The notes under the pieces were generated by a model. That model was not told the DNA's origin. It worked only from the letters and a program-made list of their open reading frames with translations, and searched no databases. The translations under genes were made by a program, and so were the position numbers. 64,000 nt of DNA. It comes from Tolypeutes matacus. Lineage: Eukaryota; Chordata; Mammalia; Cingulata; Chlamyphoridae. Shown here piece after piece: positions 10,489 through 21,700 of this stretch. Positions within the stretch are counted from its first letter, which is position 1. Each line of letters begins with the position of its first letter. The stretch spans positions 6,257,751-6,321,750 of the forward strand of contig JAKSZT010054335.1 in assembly GCA_026826555.1 (NCBI GenBank). The letters are read 5' to 3'.

Positions 10489-10702
10489 ATAAATTTGATA
10501 ATTGGGAATCGGCTGTGGCTCAATCAGTAGGGCTCCCGTTTACCATATGGGAGGCCCCGGGTTCGATTCCCGGGGCCTCCTGGTGAAGGCAAGCCCGCCC
10601 GCACGGCGTGGTTAGCTGACCCAGCGAGCACAAGCAGCAAGGGGGGATAAATGAATAAATAAATAAAATCTTTAAAAAAAAAATAAATAAATTTGATAAT
10701 TG
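10489..10702 (+). mobile_element. DAS-type tRNA-derived SINE with 16-bp TSD
   Basis: The SINE body is about 10505-10686. It has a tRNA-like head, a GC-rich middle, an AAAT-rich stretch and an A-tail. Exact direct repeats of ataaatttgataattg flank it (10489-10504 and 10687-10702), the mark of L1-assisted insertion. It is the only SINE on the + strand here. The well-kept internal promoter and intact TSD suggest a fairly recent copy. Confidence 0.9.
10516..10570 (+). promoter_or_regulatory. RNA polymerase III A and B boxes in SINE
   Basis: An A box-like tggctcaatcagtag lies at 10516-10530. A perfect B box ggttcgattcc lies at 10560-10570. The spacing is normal for a tRNA-type promoter. Confidence 0.8.
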
Positions 10703-11525
10703 ACTTTTCCATTTCAGCAAAGAAAGCTGTTGAAATTTTGATTGACATTGCATTCAGTTTGTTAATCACTTTGGGTAAAATAGGCATCTTTAGAATATTT
10801 AGTTCTTTGATTTCTTTTTTTATTGTTTTATAGTTTTCCATGTACAGGTCATTTACATCTTTGGTTAGATTTATTCCTAGATATGTGATTCTTTTAGTAG
10901 TTATTGTAAATGGATTTTTAAAAATATATTTTTTTCAGATTGTCAATTTCTAGTGTATAGAAAAACTATTGGTTTTTGCATGTTGATCTTGTACCTTACC
11001 ACTATGCTAAATTTGTTTTAGTTCTAATAGCTTTCTTGTAGATTTTTCAGGATTTTCTGTATATAGGATCATATCTGCAAATAGGAAAGATTTCACATCT
11101 TCCTTTCCAATTTAGATGCCCTTTCTTCCTCTTGTTGAATTGCTCTGGCTTGAACTTTCAGTCCAGTGTTGAGCAACAGTGCTGACAGTGGACAGCCTCG
11201 TCTTGTTCCTGGTCTTAGAGGAACAGCTCTTATTCTTTAGCAATTAAGTATTATGTTAGTTGTGGGTTTTTCATATATGCCTTTTTTCATCTGGAGGAAT
11301 TTTCCTTCTATTCTTAGTTTTCTAATTGTTTTTATTAAGATGGCGTGGTAGATTTTGTTAGAAGTCTATTCTGTGTCACTTGGGATGATCGTGCATTTTA
11401 TTTTCTTCTGTTAATGTGGTATACTACATTAATTGATTTTCTTATGTTGAATTGCCCTTGCATACTGGGATAAATCCCTTTTGATCACAGTGTATAATTC
11501 GTTTGATGTGCTTTTGGATTTGGTT

Positions 11526-11661
11526 TGCTAGTATCTTCTTTTTAAAAATTTTTAAATTAAAAAAAATTTTTTAGGAGGTACTGGGGATTGAACCCAGGAC
11601 CTCGTACATGTGAAGCACGTGCTCAGCCACTGAGCTACACCCGCTTCTCTGCTAGTATCTT
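11526..11661 (-). mobile_element. short tRNA-derived SINE in L1-C, 12-bp TSD
   Basis: On the minus strand there is a tRNA-like head (tgtagctcagtggctgagc) and a B box-like ggttcaatcc, then an A/T-rich tail. The body is about 11538-11649. Direct repeats of tgctagtatctt flank it (11526-11537 and 11650-11661). Confidence 0.88.
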
Positions 11662-13081
11662 TTTAAGGATTGTTGCACATATATTCATGAAAGATACTTG
11701 TGGTTGGGATATTTTGTGTGGCTTTGGTATGATGGTGATGTACTGTCCTCATAGAATGAGTTAGGGAGTTTTCCCTCCTCTTCAATTTTTTGGAGGAGTT
11801 TGAGCAGGATTGCTGTTAATTCTTGTTGTAATGTTTGGAAAGTTCCCATGTGAAGCCATCTGGTCCTGGACTTGTCTTTGTTGGGAGATTTTTGATTATT
11901 GAGTCAATCTCTTTAGTAGTTATTGGTTTGTTGAAGTCTTCTATTTCTTTTTGAGTCAATGTGTAGGTAGTTTGTGTGTGTCTAGAAATTTGCCCACTTC
12001 ATCTAGGTTAGCAAATTTATTGGTGTACATTTGTTCATAATATCCCCTTATAGACCTTTCTATGTCTGTGTGGTCAGTAGTAAAGCCTCCCTTTTCATTT
12101 CTGATGTAGTTATTTGTGTCCTTTTTTTTTTTTTTTCATTCTAGCTAAAAGGTTTATTGAGTTTATTGATCTTTTCAAAGGTACAACTTTTGCTTTTGTT
12201 GATTCTCATTTTTTAAATTCTCTATTTCATTTATCTGTTTTCTAATATTTTATATTTCATTTATTTTTTTGCATGCTTCAGGTTTTTTTTTCTTCTTTTT
12301 TGTACATGCTCCAATTTTGAGCTTAGGTCTCTGATTTCAGATTTCTTTTTTAATGTCAGCATTTAGAGCTATACACTTTCCTCTCAGCACTGCCTTTACT
12401 GCATCACATGTTTTTTTGTTTGTTGTGTTTTCATTTTCATTCACCTCAAGATATTTCCTAATTACTCTTTTATTTCTTCTTTGACCCATTGTTTTTTTAA
12501 GAATATGTTGTTTAATTTTCACTTATTTGTGAATGCTTCCTGTTCTCACTTTGTTATTGATTTTTAGCTTCATTCCATTGTGGTTGGAGATGATACAGTA
12601 TATAGTTTCAATATTTTAAAATTTATTGAGACTTATTTTGTGACCTAACATATGATCTCTCCTGGAGAACGATCCATGTGCGGTAGGGAAGAGTATGTAT
12701 TCTGTGGCTATTGGCTGAAGCATTCTGGATATGTCTGTTAGGTCTAGTTGGTTTAGAGTATCATTCAAGTCTTCTATTTCCTATTATTCATCTTCTGTCA
12801 AGATGTTCTATCCATTATTGAAAGTGATTTAGTGAAATTTTAATGTAGAGCCATCTTTCTCCCTTCAAATCTGTCAATATTTGCTTCATATATTTGGGAC
12901 GCTACTGTTAGGTGAATATGTATCTATAATTATTATATCTTCTTGTTGAATTGACTCTTTTGTGAGTATATAATGACCTTCTTTGTCCCTCATAATTGTT
13001 TTTAACTTAAAGTCTATTTTATCTGACATTAATATAGCTATTCCAACTCTCTTTTGGTTACTACTTGCATGGTATTTCCTA

Positions 13082-13229
13082 TCCTTTCACTTTCTTTTTT
13101 TAATTTAATTTAATTTAATTTTATTTTTTTATTGTGGGTAAAAATCAAATTTTTCACAATACATACCAATATTTGTAAAATGATATATAAATATATATGC
13201 ATATATGTGCATTTGCTTACATAAATATT

Positions 13230-13262
<33 letters not shown>

Positions 13263-13959
13263 AAAGGTGCTTAGATTACCTAGATAGTACACAGAAATTA
13301 CAAGGATTCCCATGTTCCCCACCTCCCACACCATCCCACACAAACATCCTTCATCAGTGTGGCCCATCACCCTCAATGGCCTTACACATCCTGGGGCCTT
13401 GCCACCAAGCATAGACCACAGTTCACATCGTAGACCACACTCTTTCCCATACAGTTCTGCATGGTGTGTGCTGATGTAAAATGGCCTACATCCGCCGCCG
13501 CAACGCCACTCAGGACAACCCCCAAGTTCCGAAAAAGCCCTTGTTTTTCAACTGCCCTTCCCTTCCCTGCCCCGAAAGCGTCCGGTGGCCGCTGGCTCCA
13601 CCTCACTGTTGTAATTTCTTCCATTGCTTGAATCACATCATGTCTCCAACAGAATACCATTAAGTCCACTCTAGTCTATAGCTCTTCCCCTAATCGTGAG
13701 GAGTTTGGGATGATGATGTCCACCTCCAAGTGAGAGGGGTCTTATATCCCATGGATACGGTGGATGGGATTATCCTGCCTGCAGCTGCAGGCCCCCTCCA
13801 TTCCCTGGGATGGCCGTTGCCCATCGTTGTCTCCTCGCCAGGTGATTTGGATGAGTCCATTGAGCTGTAGGGTAGGAGTTGCAGCTCCACTGAGATTCCA
13901 GGCACCGCTGGCACATAGGTAGGCCAGAGGCTCCAGTCTCTGGAAGTCCTTTCACTTTC
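13082..13959 (-). mobile_element. 852-bp retroposon, family not recognised, 13-bp TSD
   Basis: Exact direct repeats tcctttcactttc at 13082-13094 and 13947-13959 bracket a body at 13095-13946 whose left end is T-rich, so it is a poly-A retroposon in minus orientation. The 5' two thirds are GC-richer. A T run at 13251-13263 beside a TA microsatellite looks like an internal A-tail. It is followed outward by about 130 bases of AT-rich sequence and a second tail of (AATTA)-like repeats. The stretch at about 13290-13420 is related to 34560-34690 and distantly to L1 3' UTRs elsewhere in the window. It could be a lineage-specific L1 3' UTR truncated at its 5' end, or a separate non-autonomous family. 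Small open frames inside show no known domain. Confidence 0.7.
13220..13263. repeat. (TA)n microsatellite with adjoining T run
   Basis: Alternating TA is followed by about 13 T inside the 852-bp retroposon. It probably grew from an internal A-tail. Confidence 0.85.
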
Positions 13960-15126
13960 ATCCTACTTGTGTCTTAAAGGTGAGTCTCTTAATCAGTATA
14001 TAGGTGGGTCATGCTTTTTTATCCATTCTGCCAATCTCTGCCTTTTGACTGGTGTTTTTCAGCTATTTCCGTTTAAAGTACCTACTGAAAATGCAGGACT
14101 TTGTTCTGCCATATTTCTATTTAGTCTTTGTAAGACTTATTCTTTTTTGGACCTTTAGTTCTTCCATTAATGTCTACTTCCATATTAGGGTTGTTTTGTT
14201 TTGTTTTGTTTGGTTTGCTATTGTACCACCTGGAGTCCCGTGTCATTTCTCTCTGAATATATTTTTCATGTATTTCCTTTGGTTAGAATGGGGTTAAAAT
14301 GTAACACTCTAAATCTATAACAATCATATTTGATTTGACTTATCTTCAATAGCATACACATATACTGTTTCTGTATCCTTTCATCTCCCCACCTTTTATT
14401 TTAACTTGTTACAAATTATATTTGTACATTGTATCAACAAAAGTATTTTTTCTTTTTTATGCATTTGCCTTTTAGCACCTATAAGAAGTTACAAGTAAAG
14501 TTACATAAAAAATACTATACAATACTACTGGCATTCATAATTCCCCTACAGTTACCTTTACCAGAAGTCTTTATTTATTTATGCTCCTTTGATCCATTGC
14601 CTAGTGTCCTTTCCTTTCTCTTATCATTGCTTGTAGGGCAGGTCTAGTGGTGATGAACTCTCTCCATTTTTGTTTTTTTTTGGGAATGTCTCCCTAATTT
14701 TGAAAGTCTTGCCAGACATAAAATTCTTGGTTTGCAGTTGTTTTCTTTCAGCACTTTACCTATTTCATAACGTTTCCTGCCTTCTTGCCTCCGTGGTTTG
14801 TGGTGAGCCATCAGCACTTCCCTTGTACATAACTTGTTGCTTTTCTCTTGCAGCTGTCATAACTCCTTGTCCTTCGTGTATTGGACATTTTGATTTCTGT
14901 GTGTCCTGGTGCAGTTCTCTTTGAGTTTATGTGGTTTGGGGTTCGTTTGGCTTCTTGACTATGCAAATTAATGTCTTTTTAAAACTTTGTCCCTTCTGCC
15001 CCTTTCTGTTTCTTCTCCCTCTGGGACTCCCATAAAGCATATGTTGGTGTGCTTGGTGGTGTCCCTCAGGCCTCCTCAGCTCTGCTCACTTTTTATCCTT
15101 TTTTTTTCTTTGCTAATCAGCCTTTA

Positions 15127-15342
15127 TCATTTCAATTTTCTTGTCTTTGAGATTCTTTCTTCTGCCACTTCTAATCTGCTGTTGAAACCATTTATGGAGT
15201 CTTTCATTTTAGTTAGTGTGTTCTTCATCTCCAGTATTTCTGATTGGTTCCTATTGAGCATCTCAAAGAGATTCCTATATTGTTCCTTCATTGTTTTCCT
15301 CATATCCTTTATTTCTGTCTCTGTGTTTCCAGGCTGCTTCAA
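15127..15342 (-). pseudogene. L1-C ORF1 coiled-coil fragment
   Basis: A 71-codon open piece gives the typical ORF1 coiled-coil text, including a SRLEVAEERISK stretch. The RNA-binding half to the left (14640-15120) is decayed. Confidence 0.75.
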
Positions 15343-16135
15343 CTGAATTTTCTCTCATGCTGTCCCAGCTGTCTGCACACTGCCCTTCTGCTGTCAGGAC
15401 GAGCTCTGGGAGGGTGAGCCCCTGCTCAGTCCCTCAGACTTCCCATGGGTACACTGGCGCTGACATCCATGCACCCAGGTACATGCACAGGGGCCCTCTC
15501 TTCTCTCTGAAACATGGCCAGGGATCGACAATGGGAACGCCAACTTGCTGCACCTTGCATTGTGGCGGGACCAGCAAGGTCACCAGGACTTCTGCTATGG
15601 CTTTTGAAGCTCCTTTTCTTGATTCAGCACTTGCCCAGTTAATGCAGCCCTTTAACTGTCTTCCATAATTTTGAGGGAATGTATTGTCTTCATGATTCCT
15701 CTGAGGCCTTTGCCCCAGGGGGTGTGGAACGATGACTGCCCTTGGAGTGGGGCCTCCAGTGGTCCGAATTAGCTAATCAGAGGTAGAGATCTGGGACCAG
15801 ACCACACAGCCCCAGAATTTGGAGGATTTGTTATGTCCCAGCCTGGTACCAGAAAGCTCTGCCAGCTGCATGCACTCCAGTCCCCATTGGGGCTGACCAG
15901 GAGCGTTGGTGAAGGTGGATGTTAGCTGCCATGGGGAGGGTGAAACTCACCAGTCTTTAATGCAGTTTTCCAGCTTCTTCTCCAGCTCCTCCCTGGATGC
16001 TGCAGTGTTCCACTAGACTCTGGAGTTGTAGTTGATTCAGACAGTTCTTGCCAGTTCTGAAGTTGTTTGGTGGAGGGACTTATTCCTGGAGTGTCCTTCT
16101 GTTCCCTCTTCCCACAATCCTTTCCCACATTATGA

Positions 16136-16773
16136 TTCTTGGTCTAAGTTGGTCAAAGCAGAAATAATGTTCCTTTTTTATTCTAATGCTGCCCCTACAT
16201 GATTCACATGTGAACAATTCTTGCTGTGCCATAATATTATGGCAATTTTCTTGTTTTGTTGTAAAAGTGACTCATTTTGCTCTCCACGACCAGCTTTCCT
16301 TTGAAATCCATTACTCATGTGCTTTGGGAGATTCCTCACATATGTCTCTCTGGCTGGTCTCTTGGGATGCTCTATATCTGTTGAAGCGCTGGATTTTTAT
16401 TTCACTATAAAATGTCTTATAGGTTTTCCATTGCTCCAGTTGAGCTACTTTTAAACAATTTATATTTTAGAGTTTAGTTTAAAAAATAAGCCCTGCTGTG
16501 AACCTTCTTAGATAGATGGCTGGGTATGGCAGGCTGAAACAAGGTCAGGTGTTTCAGTCTTCCTCTGAGATGGTGGCTGGTGAGGGAAGTGGTGAGGAGC
16601 TGGTCAGGTGGACCAGGACATCTCTTCTTTATTAGTTTTGCATAGTGGGGATTTGTGTAATGTTTAAGCCCTAAGAGGACCTAGAGCGCTTATGGTTATG
16701 AGGCTCAGCCCTTCAGGAAGTCAGGGGCTACAGCAATGAAAACAGTACCCAGAAATGAGCTTTTTCAGAAAGG
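16136..16773. other. unassigned sequence
   Basis: No gene or certain repeat is visible. The left part may be the outer 5' UTR or the flank of L1-C. The right part (16500-16770) is GC-balanced single-copy-like sequence. Confidence 0.4.
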
Positions 16774-16806
16774 TGTTTGTTTGTTTGTTTGTTTGTTTGT
16801 TTTTTT
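16774..16806. repeat. (GTTT)n run
   Basis: Seven or so GTTT units end in a T run. It is probably the decayed A-tail of a minus-strand retroposon, or the edge of the repeat that follows. Confidence 0.85.
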
Positions 16807-16849
16807 AATATAAGGAAATACAGGTCAAGAGGATTCAGTGTACTGCTCT

Positions 16850-16920
16850 CTGCTTCCCTCCCTCCTTCTCTTCCTTCCATGTGGTGTGTAATAAAGTTGG
16901 AGACTTTCCCTCTGAGTGCC
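16850..16920 (+). repeat. repeat unit with AATAAA, inverted partner at 17.6 kb
   Basis: The stretch 'gtgtaataaagttggagac' and its flanks match the reverse complement of about 17600-17675 over some 70 bases with few differences. It contains AATAAA and resembles an LTR R/U5 border or a SINE body. The family was not identified. Confidence 0.6.
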
Positions 16921-17224
16921 TCTGGTATAGAGAACTACTCCCCTCCCCTAAAATCTGTAGGTTTATCTTCTGAGAGATATATTCCTTTCTGGTCCCCATG
17001 AAAAAATGTCCAGGTATAAACCAGTTATCTTGAGGTGATCATCAGGGAGAAATTGATTAAACGTGGGAGGTGTATCTCTTTAGCATATGCCTAGGAATGT
17101 TGCCCCACTGAGGGTTTATACAGAGCTGAACCTCAGGGCTAACTCCCAATAGCTGTGCAGTGAACCCAGAGACAACGCAAAGTAATCCTGCCATGAACAC
17201 ATTGTTTGATTGTGAGCATGTCTT

Positions 17225-17465
17225 TCGTTTTTTTTTTTTATTTTAAACACTTTATTGAATTATATCATTCATACATGAACATACATAAACTATAAGTGTT
17301 CAGTAAACATTGTGAACTTACAAAACAAACATGCCTAATATCACACAGGGCTCCCACACATCACCCTACCACAAACACCCTGTGTTGTTGTGAGACATTT
17401 GTTAATAAATTATGGAAGAGCATCGTCAAAGTATTACTACTAAATATAGTCCGTATCTTCCTCTC
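17225..17465 (-). mobile_element. truncated L1-like 3' end
   Basis: A T run (17228-17241) opens about 230 bases of AT-rich sequence that read on the minus strand like an L1 3' UTR ending in an A-tail. An AATAAA-type signal lies on the minus strand just before the tail. Confidence 0.5.
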
Positions 17466-18046
17466 CTATACATTTTTTTAAGGATTCATTTATTTATTTA
17501 CTTTCATCCATTTTTACCCCCCGCCCCCATTTTTGCTGTTTTTGTGTCCATTCACTGGGCAACTCTCTGTGTCCATTTCCTGCCCTCTCTTCTCTCAGAA
17601 GAGACACTCAGAGGGAAAGTCTCCAACTTTATTACACAGCACATGGAAGGAAGAGGAGGGAGGGAGGGAAGCATTTCTCCTCCTGTCTTCACTGGGATTT
17701 GAGCCTCAGAACCTCCCATGTGGGAGAGAGGCATCTTACTGCCTGCGCCACCGTAGTTCCTGGTTTTTTGGTGCATCTCGTCTTGGCTCTCCCTTGTGTC
17801 ACTCTCCTGTTACGTTGTCATCTTGCTGCATGGCTCATGGGGCCTGGTGCCTCCCCCACGCACGGGGCCTGAGGGGCTCACCCACTCGCGGGGCCTGACG
17901 GCGCACCTGTGCACAGGGCCTGGTGGCCCACGGGCCTTCTATATTTTTCTTTTTTAAAATTTTTACTGGGAGGTCCCAGGGGTCAAACTCAGGTCCCTCC
18001 ATATGGGAGACGGATGCCCAACCATTTGAGCCACATACGTCCCCCT
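17466..18046 (-). mobile_element. composite SINE(s) with internal minisatellite
   Basis: On the minus strand there are two tRNA-like heads. One is at about 17760-17690 (cggtggcgcaggcagtaag, then a B box-like tctgaggctcaaatc). The other is at about 18046-17960 ('tggctcaaatggttgggc', then a B box-like stretch). Between them lies GC-rich sequence with four tandem units of about 25 bases. The A-rich 3' side is seen as T-rich sequence at 17466-17500. This may be one multi-part SINE or a SINE inserted beside another. The direct repeats at the ends are only approximate. Confidence 0.65.
17836..17937. repeat. minisatellite, about 4 x 25 bp
   Basis: Units begin at 17836, 17861, 17887 and 17912. Each carries the core ggggcctg or agggcctg followed by a variable GC-rich half. 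It lies between two SINE heads. Confidence 0.85.
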
Positions 18047-18799
18047 GCTATATCTCTTAAGGTTGACCAAAGATACCTAGAGTTACAGTCTTTTCCCTTA
18101 CAGGATGGTCATATAATAAATCAGGCTTAGTTTATCACCAGCATTCTAAAAACCACACCTAGGGAGAAAAACTAGGTCTGGGGACACATGCGTGGTTTCT
18201 AAAATAACAAATGCTTAGCCTACCCTGATTATCACAAAATCAGGGCAGCAAGAACATTCGCATCTCTTCATGTCTTCACTCCTTTTTGTTGACTTAGATC
18301 CCATGGCTTATCCATCCCATGCCCTTGAAAACATCTCAATTCCCTTGCCCCCTTTCCTGAAACTTACTCACCTATTAGAGCCACAACTTTCAATACGTCC
18401 AACTTTCCTCCTGTTCTGTACCAGCGCCTGATAAATTAAATCCTCCTGGAGAAAAAACACTTTTCTGACTGCTTTCTCTTTAAGTTCATTGACCATATAT
18501 CAACTGGGAATCCCTGCTGCCTGGTGTGCTTGATACTCTTAAAACTACTGCTTCCATACCCAGCTGCTTTCCACTTCTTTGAAAAATTCCCTCTTCTTCC
18601 CAACACCAAATCTATCAGCCTACAGGCGTACCCATACTCTTTTCTTTTATCCAAGGCAAACCAAGTTTTCTGCTTGCGCTCTGGGCCCATCCCCTATTGC
18701 TTTTGTAAGATCTTTATTGCTGCAGTTATTTTCTCTGATTCTCTTGTTAGATCTTGTTAGGAAATACTATTCATGCTTTTAACCCCACGTTCCTCTGCA
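18047..18799. other. unassigned sequence
   Basis: Pyrimidine-rich sequence with no convincing frame, SINE head or LTR edge. It may be the more decayed upstream part of the LINE-2 that follows. Confidence 0.4.
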
Positions 18800-20172
18800 G
18801 CTGTTGCTTCATTTCTCTGATAACCTTCATAACTGAATTTCTTGAAAGAGCTGTCTGTAGGTGCTGTTTTCTCTTCTTCGTCTTATAGTCTTCCTTAGCT
18901 ACTCCATACGTTTTGGGTTCATTTCATTACTGAGATTGTACTTATTAATGTCACTAATGATTTTTGCATTAGCAAATTCCATAGTCACTTGTTTGTTGTT
19001 ATGTACTTGACCTGACAAGAGTTCTTAACAAATTGACCAATCTCACTTTCTTGACACATTCTTCTCTCTTGGCTTGTGTGGCGCCACTCTCCACATTTTC
19101 CTCCCACCTCTCTAGCTACCTCTTCTCCATCTTCTTTGCTGACTCCTTAACCTATATTTGACCTCTAATGTTCAGAAGGCTCCAGAGCTCCCATAAGTAA
19201 ATTCATCCATGCCCTTGACTTCGAATACTGTTGTGTTAATAATTCTCCATTTGTCTCCCTTTCCGGGATCAAGCCACCTTTTTTTAGCGTGCTCATTGCC
19301 CCAGGAGGCTGACCCAACCTTAGCCTTGCCTTCTAGTTTCTAGTTGGTTTCTGCCAGCAGGAGATACTGGCAAGATCAGAGGGCAGGAGGAGAAAGAGGT
19401 CAGAGTGGGTGTTCCCTGCATGCTCTCCCTCCCTGGCCACAGTTCAGCTGAGTTCCTTTCTAGTGACAGCTCTTGTCCAGGCTTAGCTCTCCCTGGGCTC
19501 TGGTCATACCATTCCTTCCTCTGGTCCTTCAGGCCTAAGGATGCTGGTCCCTGGATGCCTCACCATTCTTTGCTGTTTCTTGTAAGCTTGCCTCCACATC
19601 TCTAAAAAGTCCCTCCATTAAATCATTTTCAGTTAAATCCGTTCGTGTGCGCCATCTATTATCTGATAAAACTGACAGTTTTATCTGCAAACTTCCAAAT
19701 CTTTATCTCCAACTTTGATCTTTCCTTTGAACTCCATAGCCATGTGTTCAACTGCCTATTTGAAATATCCACAAAGAGGTCTTAAGAGCATCTCAAACTT
19801 TACATGGCCAAATAGGTTTTTTGATTCCATGCCTCTTGCCCTTCTGCACATATACCAAAACTGCTTCTTCCCTAGTTTTTTTCATCTCAGTAAAATATAC
19901 CATTCTCTACCCATGTAATATAATCTAGGATCAGCTTTTGTTCTCCTTAACATACCTCAATTTTTCTTTTTTCTACCTCCATTACCACTACCACACTCCA
20001 AGCCACCATGATATCTTACCTGGACAGCTGCAGTATCACCTTACTCATCTGTCTGCTTCTACTTTTATCTTCCCTGCTGTCTGCATGCCACATAGCAGCT
20101 GGATGTGACCTTCTTAAACTGAAAACTATGTATCTCTCTCCAGCCTAAAACTGGCTATGGCTTACAAACCAT
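18800..20172 (+). mobile_element. LINE-2 (L2) ORF2 remnant, reverse-transcriptase region
   Basis: The + strand text follows the L2/CR1-type ORF2 reverse transcriptase in order. It shows 'ttgaaagagctgtct' near 18842, 'tctctcttggcttgtgtgg' near 19063, the post-catalytic part at 19690-19900 ('catagccatgtgttcaactg'), and the segment 'caagccaccatgatatctta' near 20000. Frames are fully broken. It is one of the oldest layers in the window and is itself interrupted at 19236-19645. The family call is from memory of the L2 consensus. Confidence 0.65.
19236..19645. mobile_element. old interspersed repeat inside L2, family unnamed
   Basis: The L2 text breaks off at about 19236 and resumes at about 19690. 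The interval has a different composition and includes 'cagcaggagatactggcaag'. I recognise it as a common mammalian dispersed repeat but cannot name it. Edges are approximate. Confidence 0.4.
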
Positions 20173-20642
20173 CTTAGTTTGCCAGTGCTGCTAGGACAAA
20201 TTTGACACACTGGTTGGTTTAAACAACAGGAATTTATTATCTCATGGTTTTGGAGGCTAGAAGTCCAACCTAAGGTATTGGCAGGCCTTGCTTTATTGTA
20301 GTCTGTAGCATTCTGGCAGTCCTCTGTCGCATGGCGGTCTCTTTCCTGGTGCCTATTTCTCTGGTTTCTGCTGACTTCAAGCTTTGCCTGACCTCTACTA
20401 TCTGACAGTGTGGAGTTTCTTGTGGTTATAAGGAACCCAAGTCAAGTGGGTTAAGGCCGACTCTGCTTCAATTTGGCCTTATCTCAACATGGTCTTTGAA
20501 GATCCAATTCACAAATGAGCCCAGGTCTTAACTAATAATAATACCTTCAAAGGTCCCATTTAAAAATGGGTTCTTACTTAGAGGACCAGAGTTAGGAATT
20601 GAACATGACTTGGCGGTGGACATGATTCAATCCCCAACATCA
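20173..20642 (-). mobile_element. MaLR/MLT1-like solo LTR
   Basis: On the minus strand it starts tgttggggattgaatcatg and ends with the MLT1-style block 'tctagcctccaaaacc', aataaattcctgttgttt, ending caaactaa. The length of about 470 bp is normal for this class. Confidence 0.7.
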
Positions 20643-20689
20643 TCCAATTTAAAAGAAAACCAAATCTGTTTACCCAGCTATTTTATATT

Positions 20690-21040
20690 GCCAATGGGCT
20701 GCTGATGCAAAGTACTAGGAATGGGTTGGTTTTTATAAAGGGGTTTTTTTTTGGAGTAAAAGCTTACAGTTCTGAGGCTGTGAAATGAGTCCCAACACCA
20801 TCAGAGGTGCTTTCTCACCAAAGCCAGCTACTGTCGATCCTGTTGTCCAGCTGCGTGGCAAAGCAAGATGGCCACCGACCTCTGCCTGGTCCCTGCCTTC
20901 CCCTCCTGGCTCCTGTCTTTTGGATCCCAGCTCTCAGAGCTCAGCTGTGGGCAGCCAGATAAGAGTGCTTTGTCCTCTTTTCTCAGTCTTGACTGTTCTA
21001 CTTTCTCCTGAGTTCAGCTGATGAGCTATCAGGCTATCAT
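20690..21040 (-). mobile_element. MaLR/ERV-L-type LTR fragment
   Basis: It shares the minus-strand end 'aaccaacccattcctagtac' and a ttactccaaa/agctt-type segment with the LTRs at 31.7 and 59.5 kb. The distal part decays past about 21010. Confidence 0.55.
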
Positions 21041-21640
21041 ATCACTTTAAATGACTTTGAATAGCATATGGAAGAGCCTATTTCCTATATTCATAAACAT
21101 ATACACATAATATATGAATCTTTCTATATTTTATGGGCAAATCCTCAAGTTATTTCAATTTACAGTTCTCTATCAATAAAATTTTCTGTTAACATATTTA
21201 CTAGGCAATCTATTTATTCTCTTGTGGATTGCTTACTCATGGCCTGTGCCCATTTTTCTATGTATGTTTTTGTCTTTTTCTGAGGGGTTTATCAGAACTC
21301 TTTGTATATTAAATTTTATCATATGTAACTCCAATATTTTCTTAGTTTCTTGATTTTTAGTTGTGTTTATGTTGATTTTAGAGACATTTTTAATAATTTG
21401 AATCATATCTATGTACTTAGAGTTTTAGTTTTTGGTGTTAGGGTTTAAAATGTTTTTTTTCCCCCACTCTTTTTTTTTTTTTTTTAATTAATTTATTTTT
21501 TATTTCCCTACTCTTCAAAAATATTTAGCACTAATTCTTATGGTTCTAAAATGGTTTATTTTCTGACATTGAAATCTTGAATATACTTGAAATGAAATAA
21601 AAAGCAAAATATGTTTTTCTCCAAACATTTAATTTATTTA
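21041..21640 (-). mobile_element. ancient L1 3' coding fragment
   Basis: From about 21170 to 21530 the + strand resembles the antisense of L1 ORF2 near its 3' end ('gcccatttttctatgtatg', 'actctttgtatattaaatt'). The flanks are AT-rich and unassigned, including a T run at 21472-21485. Confidence 0.45.
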
Positions 21641-21700
21641 GCAAACACTTAGAGTATGTATTATAGCCAAGCACTATTCTAAGTGCTTGATACATAGAAC

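Larger units (their letters stand above)
10703..16135 (-). mobile_element. old near full-length L1 ('L1-C'), interrupted
   Basis: The minus strand reads, from right to left: a 5' UTR-like GC-richer part (about 15350-16135), decayed ORF1 (about 14640-15345), then ORF2 endonuclease (about 14300-12000) and RT to near residue 850 (about 12000-10703). The RT landmarks are visible only as decayed antisense, such as 'ccatctggtcctggacttg' at about 11857. All frames are broken. Insertions into it are the SINE at 11538-11649 and the 852-bp retroposon at 13095-13946. It is the same subfamily as the copy at 58.9-63.9 kb, judged from shared 5' UTR text. Confidence 0.7.

Noticed and set aside
10505..10590. 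tRNA gene, from the perfect B box and A box
   Set aside because: No cloverleaf with a proper acceptor stem. The copy continues into a SINE body with A-tail and TSD.
13382..13914. Minus-strand frames of 95 and 74 codons inside the 852-bp retroposon as a gene
   Set aside because: No domain, the two are in different frames, and the element has a retroposon structure that explains the sequence.
17836..17937. CRISPR-like array
   Set aside because: Four unequal GC-rich units without conserved repeats and unique spacers, in a mammalian SINE. It is a minisatellite.
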